From Cyathus striatus (lineage: Eukaryota; Basidiomycota; Agaricomycetes; Agaricales; Nidulariaceae), in contig JAOVFP010000006.1 of NCBI GenBank assembly GCA_025738555.1, forward strand, positions 4,030,001 to 4,094,000: a stretch of 64,000 bases of DNA, read 5' to 3'. The position numbers were made by a program, and so were the translations under genes. Position 1 is the stretch's first letter. Each line of letters begins with the position of its first letter. Below the pieces are notes generated by a model. It did no database searches. It saw nothing but the letters and a program-made list of their open reading frames with translations, and had not been told where the DNA came from. This document shows positions 22,601 through 34,847 of the stretch, piece by piece.

Positions 22601-24240
22601 AATGTACCATCAAATATCAAAATTTGTCGCCTCATTCTTGTGCTATAACCAATATATTAATAACATCCCCTTCAACCTCCAATCTACTACTCCTAGTATC
22701 CTTTGGCTTTGCTATGCATTGGTGTTTACTATTATTAATTTCAAAAAACAAGCAAACCGAGACTGTAGATGAAGTAAATAGTATCCAAACATTGTGAAAG
22801 AACCTGAGGCCAGGAGGAAAGAACATTGGTTGTGGGTACTGAGAGGCTGACCCATACCAGTACCCACATGTACCCAATACCTGTGCCTTTTCCTACTTGT
22901 AAGTTACTCTCCTCAACAATCAATACACTGATCCTTCTTTGGTCTCTGACTAATCAAAATTTTCAGGTAGTGGGCTGTGCCACTTGCTGGCCTTATTTCT
23001 TTATTGAATTAAATAAGCCAAAGTGACTCTGGATGTGGCCAGATGGTTGAATCAATATTCAAATCAAGATGAATCTGCATCATGCCATCACAAGAAGAAA
23101 ACTCTATCAATTAATAGGAGTTTGACTCAGTTTTGAATTAGCATAATTATTATAGAGTATTCCACTAAATACACTATCACCACATTTCTAATACTTGTGG
23201 TAGTTATCTTTCAGCATAAATTGGTGCATACTGCACTGTGTGCAGGGCATGCTGGTAGATGAATATTTGTTGGAGAATTGTTTCATTGATCTGGACCACC
23301 ATTGCCCAGCTGACAGTGGGAATAAATAGTTTGCCACAATGTGTGTGCTCATGACAAGGATCGATGCACATCAGCTTCATGTCTTGACATGCCTTAAAAC
23401 TATTTAATGGCTAAATCTCTCTATTTGTCATATAATATTAGAACTCAGTATTAGTAATACACATTGTGAGTACAAGGGTTGGGGTGAGTCCCAAGTTGCC
23501 AATCAAAGTGTTCCATTTTGAATACATTACTAAGGGAATGGGACATCTGAGAGCTGGGGTTGAGTCCTGTGCTGCCAGCAGCTCTGAAGAGTTATGTGCA
23601 AATGTTGTAAAGTCATAAAGCACTTATATTTCCATACTACTGGATATATACAATGTTTAATTACAAACATGTATTCCACAACATTTGCATGTCAAGATAG
23701 CTTCACCTTAGGTCCCATGTTACTAACTCCTAGGCTCCCCCACTTGCATTACCCATTGAAATTACTTAACACTATTACACATATGCAGAATTTGCAAGCT
23801 GAAATACACCTAACATGTATTCTACAATGCAGTGGTAAGAGCAGATCTTGGGCCATAGTTCTGGAAATGATGCCTGTATTCATATACAGTCCCCAAAGCT
23901 GCATGTCAGTGATTGAGTAGTAGCCATAGTAGCATGTTGTCTTTGAACCTGAAACCAATAGAAGTACTTCTTATAACCATCCCATCTATGTTCTACCAAG
24001 CAATTACAACAAAGAAAGAATGGAAAACTGTACCAGGAGTAACCATCTGCACAGGAGTGGGATTTAGCATAGTGTACATGCACCAATATGGTAACCTCAC
24101 ATCATTGGTGCATTGAGTGAGCTGTATCAGTGGAAGTTTGGATTGTCATTGCATAGAACAGACTCAAAACTATAGACAATTCAATCCATGACAATTACAA
24201 ATTGAAAAGCAGATACTACACTACTCTTTCACCCCTTATC
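22601..24240. other. AT-rich, CpG-poor, no identifiable gene
   Basis: Short open frames on both strands, none with a recognisable domain. Some minus-strand sequence at 23880-24110 has coding-like stretches but carries stop codons. Confidence 0.4.
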
Positions 24241-24243
24241 ATC

Positions 24244-25150
24244 TTAATCTAGCAGGCAAGCCCCCACCATCCTCATTGTCATTGCCACTCAAACAGGCTA
24301 CAAGCTCAGGCATATCAGTTGGCCTCTGTAACTCCACCTCTAACTTGCACTGGGGGAAGCCCATAACCCTGGCCAGAGCAGGAATCTGTCTAAATAATAG
24401 CAAGCTCTGCCCCCAGTCCTGTTCTTATGTTGACACTACAAGAGACAAATAACATCAAGCAACAGAGACAGTGTACAGATGAAATCTTTAAGGGTTGCTA
24501 GCAAGTCAGGATGCAGCTGAAAACTGTGGACCATTGCACTACCTACTATGTCATCTGGCAGCTGGCACAGTGATCCATCCCCTCCACCTCCACTATCACA
24601 TCACAACTGCATTTTGTCAACATGCATCCATGCTTCTCCACCTCTTTGACTGGTGCCACTTAAGAGAGCTCTTAGTTATGAACCTGAGGAATTAGAGAGC
24701 AAGCATACTAAATTGTCAGCAAGGATAGCAAATCATGTCAGTGACTGCTTTAAAAGGGATTGGGAAAAAATACATACTCCATCTTGGAGATAGGGAAAGG
24801 GGAAAGGCCAGTAAGGCAAATATCACTGGAGATTACAAGACTACAAGTTGATGTTGAGTATGAGTTAGAACATTGATGTGACACTCACACACAAGGGGCA
24901 TTTAGCTGTCATGTTCCATGCAGTCATGTAACCTGTCATGTCTGATCATCAGTAGATCAATGGTGATAAATGTCACAATGAACTGACCTGCAAAAGGGAT
25001 TTGCAAGAACAAAGAATTTAGCATGTGGCAGCTGTGAAGTTAGAATATCGGAGGTGAGCTGGACAGGATTACATAAGATATTCTTGATAAGATTAAGGGC
25101 ATGAGGTTGCATGTTTGATTCAGCCTTGGTCCACACTCCCATTTGCATAG
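24244..25150 (-). pseudogene. Coding-like relics of unknown origin
   Basis: On the minus strand, stretches such as HSFQLHPDLLATLKDF (near 24490), LLLFRQIPALARVMGFPQC (near 24370) and QPHALNLIKNILCNPVQLTS (near 25100) look like protein sequence separated by intron-like gaps. Stops interrupt them and I do not recognise a family. Confidence 0.3.
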
Positions 25151-25329
25151 CCTTGTGCTTTGCAAATATTCTGAATTAGATAGTATTATGCTTTACTTAT
25201 GTATTCATTGTTTTTATGTGGTACAGCATATGTAGAGTAAAGACAAGTTGATAAGAAACACACCATAAATAATAGACAAATGCTATAAATCTGAAAGATT
25301 CCTTATTGGTACCAGTTGCCCACTTCTCA

Positions 25330-25720
25330 TTCACTGGAACATCCAACTTAGCAACTTAGTGGTATGTAGTATCTTTGAGGATAACGTAGTCATACATTTG
25401 GTGACAGGCACAAGGCTTCAAGAGTAGTCAATATCCTTTGAATTTTCTGGCTTGTTAATTAATTTGAACATAGAGGAACAGATCTAACATACACAAGTAG
25501 GGACACTGTTCCTTTCAAAATAATTCTGTCACCCTTGGAACAATATTTAAAATACTGTAATGCCATCATTGATTGATTATTTTAATTACTACAATTTGCA
25601 TAATCCAGTAGCAGTTGATAGTGCCATCACAGGAAGTTCCATATAAACTTATAAATGTCAGCCAGTTGTTTTGAATGGGGGGAAGAGGCATATACTTATG
25701 AAGTCATAATATAGAGGAGG
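25330..25720 (-). pseudogene. DUF6534-type relic (third paralogue)
   Basis: Minus-strand copy of the gene at 34848-36534. It shows MALQYFKY..SKGDRIILKG and SLL (near 25500-25570), then a homologous intron with donor GTATGT, then LEALCL and HQMYDYVILK (near 25390-25440) followed by an in-frame TAA. Intron sequence is also alignable with the other copies. It is CpG-poor, unlike the two plus-strand copies, and must be nonfunctional. Confidence 0.65.
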
Positions 25721-26039
25721 CCAGAATATATGTAGTATGCCTTGGGAGAACAAGAGCATAAACAAAGTTGACAGACTGTATTTCATTTGTTTCATACAAC
25801 ATGCAAAGGTGAAAGGGTTTAAAAGATTTACTTACTACTACTTAAGGTATATCTTTAAGTATTCACATGCACAGTTAGTTGATCATCATTGATTAGTTTT
25901 AAGTGATGTACAGATGACACATTGCAATGGTAAGTGTTGCTTGCTCATAGCCTGGAGAACAAGAAGATATCATCAAAGCCACTCAACTAAGCCATATATA
26001 CTGCCATAAATGGTTATGTGTTATGGTTAATTATGGGTG

Positions 26040-26690
26040 AAAACTATGAAGTTCTGAGTGTGAAATAATTCACTGTAACCATAATTTGGCTGTATCATAA
26101 ACTTGGGGCATTGTAATTCGTAAAATTCCGCTATTTTTCATTTCTTTCTCCATACATAGGTGCTATTTCATGTCATAATTATGTATATGTTTTTAAAATA
26201 AACATATATCTTGTTATCATTGTGTTATTTATAGACTTATAGTTCATTTTCTGTCGATTCTTCCTCTTATCTTTTCATCTCGAGAAATTCCCACACATAG
26301 AAAAGGTGAGCAAATAAGAGATCTGTCTATAGGGATTCTATCTGTAGTATTTAATATGTTTTTGTTATATATACAGTGTTACTTTGTGAACAAGAACTTC
26401 ATAATTTATGCTGTCTAGCATTGTTTACTATTCATATGTATCCTCTTTCCAGCATGTTGACATGCATGAAACATGTAGGTACTCTCATGAATATTATGTG
26501 TTTCATGTGTAGTGACTTCAAATATATTATTTTTATTGAAATATTCATATTCCTATGTAGTCAACACAATGAGAAAGTATATGAGTTAACAGAGCTTACT
26601 AATATCTGAAACCTCAAGCCTTCAATTTACATGTTTCCTGGCTTATTACAAAACTATAGCAGGATAGCTCTGCGAGAAGTGTCCCTCTAT
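26040..26690 (+). repeat. Dispersed repeat B, CpG-depleted copy
   Basis: Alignable with 31720-32195 plus 32774-32940. Starts near TATGAAGTTCTGAGTGTGAA and ends near CAGGATAGCTCTGCGAGAAG. Where the other copy has CG this one mostly has TG or CA. Confidence 0.8.
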
Positions 26691-27767
26691 TTAATAGTTT
26701 TGTTGTGATTGAGAGAAAGCAATTCTATACCAATGTATGTTACATATATCACCATTTTGATCACTACTTACATGGTTCCATGTAGTAATACCATACATAT
26801 GCTATCTCTCCACTTTTACCTTCCATTTAAATATGCTTGTGCCACTGAAATGTCTCAAGTTGTCTCTACAAACCTGAAGGAGGATGGTGTAGTGTGCTAA
26901 TAATCTGTATGTGTGCAATATTTATGCTATTATATATCCTCTGTGCAGGTAATACTTCCTTGCTACTAGTAGTCAATTGTAGAGTAGGTAACTGCCTGCA
27001 TTGTGAATCTCAGTTTATTTGATACCTGAAGACATTCCAAGTCATATTATGTAATAAAGTAATAAGGCTGGCAAGCAGCAGGGCCCACTACCTCAAGAAT
27101 TTCATGGATAATGGATAATATCTACTGATGAGCCATTGAATATAATATATATAAGAATGCTCCAATGACTAGGACTTTAAGTATATTATCTATATATAAT
27201 GTTTGGAATTGGAGGCATTTTTGCAATGATGATGATTGAACTTGCTTGCCAGATCACAATTAGGCAAATACTGCATGGAAGGTTGAATGTAGCTTGTTGA
27301 GTGTGGGGAGGATGGTGAGGACTCAGAATGAAGTGGCAGTGGAGTGTGTCACCTGCGGCATTGAGGCTGTCAACTGAACTGTCAAGCACATTGGGTTTGC
27401 AAGGGTAACAATGCACAAAGAAGAGGAGAACATGGTATCACCTATGTAATCTTTATGAATTTGCTTAAAATTAGATGCTAATTTTAACACTTATAAATAA
27501 TCACCATTCATGCACTGCACAGTCCTTCTTTCCCACTAAGAACTCAGCACCATTAGACCCCTTATTAGCAGCAGTAACTGTAGGAAATGTTGTTTCAATC
27601 AATAGTGAAATGAGCTTATCAAGGGCTTTTGATGTTGTGCTGAAGCTTGACTGTGCCTGAACTTGGGCAAGCTACATATAAAAAATGAGCATCCTTATAT
27701 GTTTAGAAATTAGTTGACAGTGTGATCACATCTCACAATGAAGGTCATTGTAACAGTAATAAGAATA
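26691..27767. other. AT-rich, no identifiable gene
   Basis: Only short unconvincing frames. A minus-strand stretch near 27520-27660 could encode a few dozen Ser/Lys-rich residues after the pectin esterase pseudogene, but shows no domain. Confidence 0.4.
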
Positions 27768-28445
27768 TCACATATTAGACCACCAGTAACCAAGACCTGC
27801 AACATGTAAATAAAAAAGTTCATCTCCTGTTACATTACCTACCATGGTAATGTCACTGAGTGACTGTTTAACAGAACAGCTGTGGGAGGGGATGTACTTG
27901 GTGAAATCAGCCCATGGACAACTGAGGCATGCTTCATTGCTTAGGCATGAAGTGCCTGAGGCTAGTATGACTGTATTTTGGTTGAATATGTCTATGATTG
28001 TGTATTTGTGAGTAGATTGAGGGTAGGGAAGGAGATGGAACATACAGCTACCAGTGTCATTTGATTCATGTCCACTGGCTGCAATAAAGCCCTGTCTTTT
28101 CACTATGATAGTATTTCCACCAAAGTACACAAGTCCTTGGCCAAAGATGAAATTATTGCTCCCTACATGCAAAATATTATTAATCTGTGATTTTCATGCA
28201 ACAAAGAATTGACTCACCTCAATATATCTCTTCAAAAACACCTACATGCCATGGTTTGCCAAAACTGTATCTTGGTGCCCATAGAACCTGCTAGCATACA
28301 GCCCCACACAAGATCCATATTGGCTGATAGCAATAGCTCAAACACCTGGACCTACAGTGTTCTTAATGTTCATGTTGTATAGCTTGAAATCATTTTTATG
28401 GATGCATAGTGTTCCTCTTAAGTCATTTGGCCCTATGGTGGTGGT
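27768..28445 (-). pseudogene. Pectin methylesterase (CE8) pseudogene
   Basis: Former secreted enzyme removing methyl esters from plant pectin. Exon upstream of a clean intron (28163-28217, GTGAGT...TGTAG) encodes LRGTLCIHKNDFKLYNMNIK, AISQYGSCVGLYASRFYGHQDT and VFLKRYIE, interrupted by in-frame TGA and TAG. The next exon gives NNFIFGQG, where the family has the catalytic Asp in DFIFG, then ASGTS and CPWADFTKYI, where LGRPW is usual. Catalytic Asp to Asn, substrate-binding Arg to Cys, and two stops mean it is dead. The N-terminal part is missing; repeat A begins about 10 bases upstream. Confidence 0.8.
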
Positions 28446-28454
28446 GCATGTTAG

Positions 28455-28574
28455 GAGCTTGTGTCACAGAGTGTAACAAGGCTTCAGCCAATCACATAGC
28501 TAGAAAGTGAGATCCTGACCACGATCCACAAATTTCCTTATAGGGGAATCCAAAGGTCCCTATAACCCAACTAC
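28455..28574 (+). repeat. Dispersed repeat A, left part of interrupted copy
   Basis: Reverse-complement match to 20206-20346. Ends in CCAACTAC (28567-28574), the left copy of the 8-base target duplication; the repeat resumes at 29563 and runs to about 29592. Confidence 0.8.
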
Positions 28575-29562
28575 AGGACCCCTGATAATCCCTCCAAAGG
28601 TTAGATACCAAAATGGTGATTTTTGGCTGGTTATAGGGGGACAAAAAATGCCAAAGTTTTCCTAAATCATAGGGGGATGGCATATCTAGGCTATGAAATT
28701 TGGGTATTATAGGGGGACAAAGTATCTAACCTTTAAAAATGCAAGAAATCATTTAAAAACAGGGGAAAAAACTGATTTTTCCTTAAAGTTTGAGACTGAT
28801 TCTAAAAGTGTTTATAGTGTATTGTAGTACTTATTGCATACAAACTTGTAATGGTCATGACACAAAAACCAAAGTACTCAGTACTTATGTAACTCATGAA
28901 CATGCTGCTTCCAGCAATGGATGTGATATATCTATGATATATTATGGTGGTAGATTTAATCATTTGAGCAGGCTGCCCTACTGAGACATGAATCAAGTTG
29001 CAATCAAGTGTGCACAAGCAGCAAGGTTGGGCAAGGTCAAGGCTTGGTGTACACTGCACACCAAGCCAATGGAACATCAAAAGTAGATGGAAGGACACAT
29101 CAAGGCAAGTTTGAGCTAAGTAGTTATGCATTTCAAGGGTAAACCATAATTAGTTGCACTTTGAGATATCTTACTTATTACATAAAGCAACAAGTTGCAG
29201 CATTTCCATTCATTTTTGACTAGTATTCAGATATAATTAAAGGAATCGGCTCATATTCTCTCCATAAAATCAGAGCATAAGGTCATATCATTGATAATTT
29301 GTTGAATTTTGATTGGTTTCTTCAGTATGTATGTGTCCCCATTAGGCAGGTGAGGTTATACCTAAGTGTTAACAGTAGGGGGACAAGTATCTGACCTACT
29401 CATGAGACCACGGCCTGTAGGGGGACACTAAACCCAGCCTCATGGGAATTTTTATAGCCTTCATAGGGGGATGCCTGCCAAAGTGTATCCAACCTTTCAC
29501 ACAACTTTGGTGATTTATAGGGGGACCTGTATCTAAGTTTTGGAGGAATTATCAGGGGTCCT
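28575..29562. mobile_element. hAT-like nonautonomous element
   Basis: 988 bases bounded by inverted repeats AGGACCCCTGATAATCCCTC (left) and the complement AGGACCCCTGATAATTCCTC (right), flanked by the 8-base duplication CCAACTAC (28567-28574 and 29563-29570). An 8-base duplication is typical of hAT elements, which is the only basis for the class. Seven or more TAGGGGGA motifs lie in its outer parts. No transposase is encoded. Confidence 0.85.
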
Positions 29563-29599
29563 CCAACTACCTTAAAAGGTAGTGGGAATTTCCAGATCA

Positions 29600-30470
29600 T
29601 GCATCACGCTACATTGATGTATTCATACATGTTCCACTCATGTTCCCCAATCATCAGCACCCCCACTCTCTCTCACACAAACATTCCTCATTTTGTATCT
29701 ATTCGTGCATTGTTCTGACATATACCCATACCCTGCAACACTCAGTGCTCTCAAAATAATTCTGACATTGGCACCAACACCAAGACCCTTACATGTGACA
29801 AGAAAACTTGTCTCCTCACAAACCTCAACTCACTGGACTTTCCTACTCAAGTTTTCCATGCTTATAAATGTTTCAGGCTATGTCCTTTTTATTTCTCTTC
29901 ATTAAATTGTCCAATATACAATTTCTTTCCTAATTTAAATTTATCAGCATATAAATCCCTGTAGATACTCTACAGAGAATCTAACCAAGTTTTACATCAT
30001 CTCTAATTCCACTTCTGGGTTTGCGACATCATCTCAAGACCCTAACTTCCAATCTCACTCCTTATGTTCTATACTCTCATTTTTCCCTTTGCTAATTTCA
30101 TTATTTTCACCTTAGAATTCCCAGTCAGACAGATGTCTTGATGACTCACATTATTTGTCTTTGTGAGGTATGCACAACTGCACTTTCACCTCTTCAATAT
30201 TATATGGATGTAACTTCCAAGCATTCCCTTGTGCAATTAGAATCACCGAAGCTTGTTGCACAAATGCAGGACATGGCTTATGATGCCCAGGGTCTAGACA
30301 TTCTTAATTTGGGTATACATAAGTTTCACATTGTGCTCATGTCATGCTAATGTTTAATATTATGCAAAAATGATAGTATAATTTAAATAGAGTTCCTCAC
30401 AATTTAAAAAATAATCTGTGTGCATGCATGTGTTGCAGAAATATACTTAAATGGTGATAAAAAAACAGGC
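29600..30470. other. No identifiable gene
   Basis: AT-rich, CpG-poor sequence with short open frames lacking recognisable features. Confidence 0.4.
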
Positions 30471-30479
30471 ATCCTTATG

Positions 30480-30690
30480 GATGTAAGTACCTCTTATTCG
30501 CTCACCTCCATTAGTGTGGGAAATGTCTTGGAAAAGGAAGCTGAGAGTTGGCCGAGAGGAAGAAGTGACAAAAATGTATTATAAAACAACAAATATAGGG
30601 TGTATGTTTTTATAAAAGACGTATGCATGAATTCCAATATGCAACAGTACCTATGTATGGAGAAAAAGAAAGAAAAATAGAGGGTTTTTC
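30480..30690 (-). repeat. Dispersed repeat B fragment
   Basis: Similar to 33520-33720 in the same orientation and, in reverse, to 26140-26310; begins CCTCTTATTCGCTCACCTCC. Confidence 0.65.
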
Positions 30691-31830
30691 GGAATTACAA
30701 CGCCCCGAAGTTACGACACAGCCGAATTACGACTACGGTGAATTATTCCACACTCGGAACTTCATACGTATGAAGTTCCAAGTGTTGAAAAAGTTGCCGC
30801 CGCCGTAATTCAGTTGTGCCGTGGCCGTATCCACACTACATAGTCAGAATTGCTATTTTTTCTTGCTATGTTGTATAAAATGTGTACTATATTATATTAT
30901 ATACATTTGGCGCTTTTATGCGAGATATATTCTATGTTTTTGCTATGTTTTATCATTTGAAGAAATTTTCCCACGCTCCCCCACGCACTGTTCAGCTTTC
31001 CGAGAACACACCAAATCTACCGAATAAATGTTGGTTCAAAAATATTGCATCTCTTCGTGATAAAATGCACTCTATCTTGAAATACATAATAATACAAAGC
31101 ACACTGGGCACATAAGGGATCATATTTACTATATTGAAAATTAAATAAGTTGAATTTGTGATATAACTTTTATCTCTTACTTAATCACAGCTTTACTTGT
31201 ACACTATTAGTTCTGTCCTACAACCCAAAATTGTCATGAGAATACGTAGCATGCGAGATTATCTAGATTACACATAACGAAGAAATTGTGTTGAGCTCGA
31301 TGGTGAGTAGTGATGAGTGGAGGAGCCGGATATTACAAAGGAGACCTAACATAAACTACTCTAACTATAGCTTAAAAACATTTGAATCAACATTTATTCG
31401 GTAGATTCAGTACCTTTTCGGAATGTTGAACAGTGTGTGGGGGAGCGTGGGAAAATTTCTTCAAATGATAAAACATAGCAAAAACATAGAATATATTTCG
31501 CATAAAAGCGCCAAAATGTATAGAATATAATATAGTACACATTTTATACAACATAAGCAAGAAAAAACAGCAATTCTGACTATGCAGTGTGGATACGGCC
31601 ACGGCACAACCGAATTACGGCGGCGGCGACTTTTTCAACACTTGGAACTTCATACATACGTATATATTGCCGTACCGTATGAGCAAAATAAATTGTTCAT
31701 ACGGTACGGGTACGGGACTATGTATGTATGAAGTTCCGAGTGTGGAATAATTCACCGTAACCGTAATTCGGCTGTGTTGTAACTTCAGGGTGTCGTAATT
31801 CCTAAAATTTCTGTTTTTCTTAATTATTTC
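30690..31830. repeat. Large imperfect inverted repeat
   Basis: Left arm 30690-31045 and right arm 31381-31805 are reverse complements over about 350 bases, separated by a 335-base spacer. The right arm holds an extra 67-base insert with its own perfect 13-base inverted repeat (CCGTACCGTATGA, 31670-31682; TCATACGGTACGG, 31697-31709). Matching small open frames in the two arms are mirror images and not genes. It may be a foldback element. Confidence 0.8.
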
Positions 31831-32940
31831 TACATACATAGGTGCTATTTTATGTCAGAATTATGTATATGTTTTTAAAATAGACCTATGTCTTGTTATC
31901 GTTGTTTTATAGTTCATATTCTGTCGATTCCTCTTCTAATCTTTCATATCGAAAAATTCCCACGCTTTGCAAAGGCGGGCGAATAAGAAAAATTCCATAG
32001 TGATTGTATCTGTTACATTTTAATGCATTTTGTTATATATACAGTGTTACTTTGTGAGCAAGAACTGAATAATTTATGCTGTCTGTCGTTGTTTATTATT
32101 CGTATGTATCCTCTTTCCGGCATGTCCACACTCATGAAACACGTAGGTACTCTCATGAATATTACGTGTTTCATGTGTAGTGACTTCGAATATATTGTAA
32201 TACACTGTGTACACATGCTGAATAGTGATATTCTGAGCGCTCGCTAAGGTATACACTACTACATGTTATCCGTGAATTAGATTAAATGGGGCTTGAGCAC
32301 TTAAGTCAATTGAGTGTGCACGCTCGAATTGTTACTTTGCGCATACATATTTGGGTATCCAAATTGTTCAGATGGATAGCATCTTACTAATAACTTATCC
32401 TTCTGCATGCACCTCGACGGCGATATTGTACGCTAGCGGTTGAAGTCGTTTTGAGCGTGCATAAATACTGTTCGTGATTACTGCTCCAGTGTGATACGCA
32501 TGCTAGTAGTGTTACTATAATTATGTACATCCTGAACACAGATAAACTTATTATAGTTAATCTGCGTTGATGTTGACGTTAATACAATAAACTGCTACTT
32601 TATTCCAAAATTATGGCCGATCTGTCTCTTGTCCCTGCACCAGAATGAGTTCCTACGTTACATTCAAGCGAGAGAAAGTGAAAGAACATGATGTAACTCA
32701 GTAACAACCAATCAGTAACAATTTTGATATCTTTACCTGTGCGTACTCTCTAGTTATTGTGTGAAATCGCACATTTTTTATTGAAATATTTATATTCCTA
32801 TGTAGTCGACACAAAATTAAAATGTATACGAGTTAATTGAGCTTTCCAATGTCTAAAACCTCGAGCCTTTAATTTGCATGTATCCTGGCTTATTACAAAA
32901 ATATCGAGGGATGCTTCTCGCAAAATTGTACACCCTGAAA
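31720..32940 (+). repeat. Dispersed repeat B, CpG-retaining copy
   Basis: Aligns with 26040-26690 apart from an insertion at about 32196-32773. Shared landmarks include TTATATATACAGTGTTACTT and CATGTGTAGTGACTTC. Confidence 0.8.
32196..32773. mobile_element. 578-base insertion in repeat B
   Basis: Absent from the copy at 26.5 kb. Begins TGTAATACAC and ends GCACA, so it could be an LTR-like remnant, but I find no convincing target duplication and no coding capacity. Confidence 0.4.
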
Positions 32941-32999
32941 CGAATCGCGAAAGCACTAAGTCTATTGTAGTATGTAATGCAAAGATTGACTAAAATAAG

Positions 33000-33850
33000 T
33001 AAAACAAGAAAGGAACCCCTCTGATAGATATATTCACCCGTATTTGCTTGCCTCCGCTACTGCGGGAAAGTTCTCGGAAAGGGAAGACGAGAGGAAGAAA
33101 TGACAGAAGATGGTAATAAAAAATAAATAAATTCTATAGCAAAAATCCAATAGCACTCTCATTATAAATATACAATTTTATAATATTATGTCTAAAATCC
33201 CGAAGGTGAGTGAAACACTGTTTTCATAATTTAAATGGGTGCTATCACATTTGTATTATCATACACATTTCATGCACGTTTTTCGTTGCTGGTATTTATT
33301 TCTTGCCAAAAGTGTACATTATGAATGAGAATTGTGTTTCGTCGCGTTCACTAAACACAAATCAAGATATTTCAACAGAACAAGTAGTATTCTGCTGCTT
33401 GCTCATTTGTCATGTTAATGTACCGCAATATAATTATAATTTAGATAAAGTTTTTACAGTTATGAAAGTACTATTAAGAGTATTCCAAAGATCGACTGAA
33501 ATACAGAAAGTAGAACGAGAGCCCCTATGGATGTACCTCCTATTCGCTTGCCTCCAGTAAGCGTGGGAAATCTCTCCGAAAACGAAGACGAGTGAAAGAA
33601 CTGATGGAAAATATGCTATAGAATAACAATAACAGGACATATGTTTGTTTAAAAACGTATACATGAATACCAATATACAATAGTACCTATGTATATGGAA
33701 TGAACTGAAAAATACAGGATTTTTCTGAATTACGACGCTCCGAGTTTACGGCACAACCGAATTACGGTTACGGTGAATTTTTCCACACTCGGAACTTCAT
33801 ATATACGTACCGTACAAGCCGTAACCGTTTTGTACGGTTACGGTTGGCAG
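33000..33850 (-). repeat. Further dispersed repeat B fragments
   Basis: Two minus-orientation pieces, near 33020-33125 and 33520-33840, both with a GAATAAG-type block beside GCTTGCCTCC. The second ends in a CCGTAACCG/CGGTTACGG-rich inverted stretch (33808-33846). Confidence 0.6.
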
Positions 33851-34560
33851 CCTTAGTTGTATTTATCATTGAAGCTATCAGTTGGGTTTCATACTTTCCA
33901 GAGAATGTCTTTTAGAACTTCACTGTGTCTAGGCTGAGTGGTGATATGATGATTCAAACGGGAAGGGGATAAATCATAATTATGATCGATATATAAATAC
34001 GTAGTCAGAGAGCTATATGTTCGTGGAATAGGGTTTTTGATGTTAGTGAGCCCTTTGTTCCCTGCTGTCGCTGGTGCAAGTGCGGTACACGTTTGTAACT
34101 TGTAACTTGTAACTTGTAACTGGTTGTACTCTGTTGTAATCTGTCGTAGTATGTCAGTACACCGGGCGCCGAAGGTGCACTAAGGCAACAAATTAGACAA
34201 GGCGCTAAATCTCCCTGACTTACGTAAGTAGTTCGCAGCGTTTCAAGTTCAACTAAGTCAAACTCCTCAAGCACTTGCTCCCCCCAGTCTCATGAGCGCC
34301 GGGCGCCGGGCGCTGAGCGCTGAGCAATCATGGGTTCCTAGTGAGCTCAGCTCGGGCAGCGTGGCCAGGATCCCGCAGCTACCTCCGCTGGCTGTGCATC
34401 ATCCCTTCAATAGCGTAAGCCACTCCTAGCTTATGTACTTGCTGAAGTATACAAATTTAAAGTGAGGGCTTTCCGTACTACGTAGGGATTTATTCACGCT
34501 AATGATGAATCAATCGTTTGGCCGATTACTTACTTACATATTGGTGAACAGCCAATCAGA
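33850..34560. other. No gene seen; short tandem repeats
   Basis: Contains TGTAACT repeated four times at about 34090-34120 and a GGGCGCCGGGCGCTGAGCGC run near 34295. CpG frequency is higher than to the left. Confidence 0.4.
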
Positions 34561-34786
34561 AACAGAATACGAACGACGATCATCTATACAAGGTAAACTG
34601 TCCTGTGAACCTTACCACCCAAAGGTAGTGAGAATAGAAATTCATTGTGAAGATGGCAACGAAACACAAATTTAGAAAGGGTCAGATTGTCACTTCCTCC
34701 GAACTCTTCAAGCTCAAGAGACGCGTTTGTGATATTAAAGTTTATTGCCGCACAGGGTCCGCTAAGAATAGAGATGGACTTTCGAG

Positions 34787-34793
34787 TATATAA
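34787..34793 (+). promoter_or_regulatory. TATA box of DUF6534 gene 1
   Basis: TATATAA 55 bases before the start codon; the paralogue at 62.9 kb has the same element in the same context. Confidence 0.7.
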
Positions 34794-34847
34794 AACGTTA
34801 AGACATTCAGGTAAATGTTATTCTGACACCCTCCCCAGTACCGTGGT

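Noticed and set aside
34270..34340. CG-rich run as a possible tRNA or structured RNA
   Set aside because: Simple GGCGC/GCTGA repeats; no T-arm or anticodon stem can be formed.
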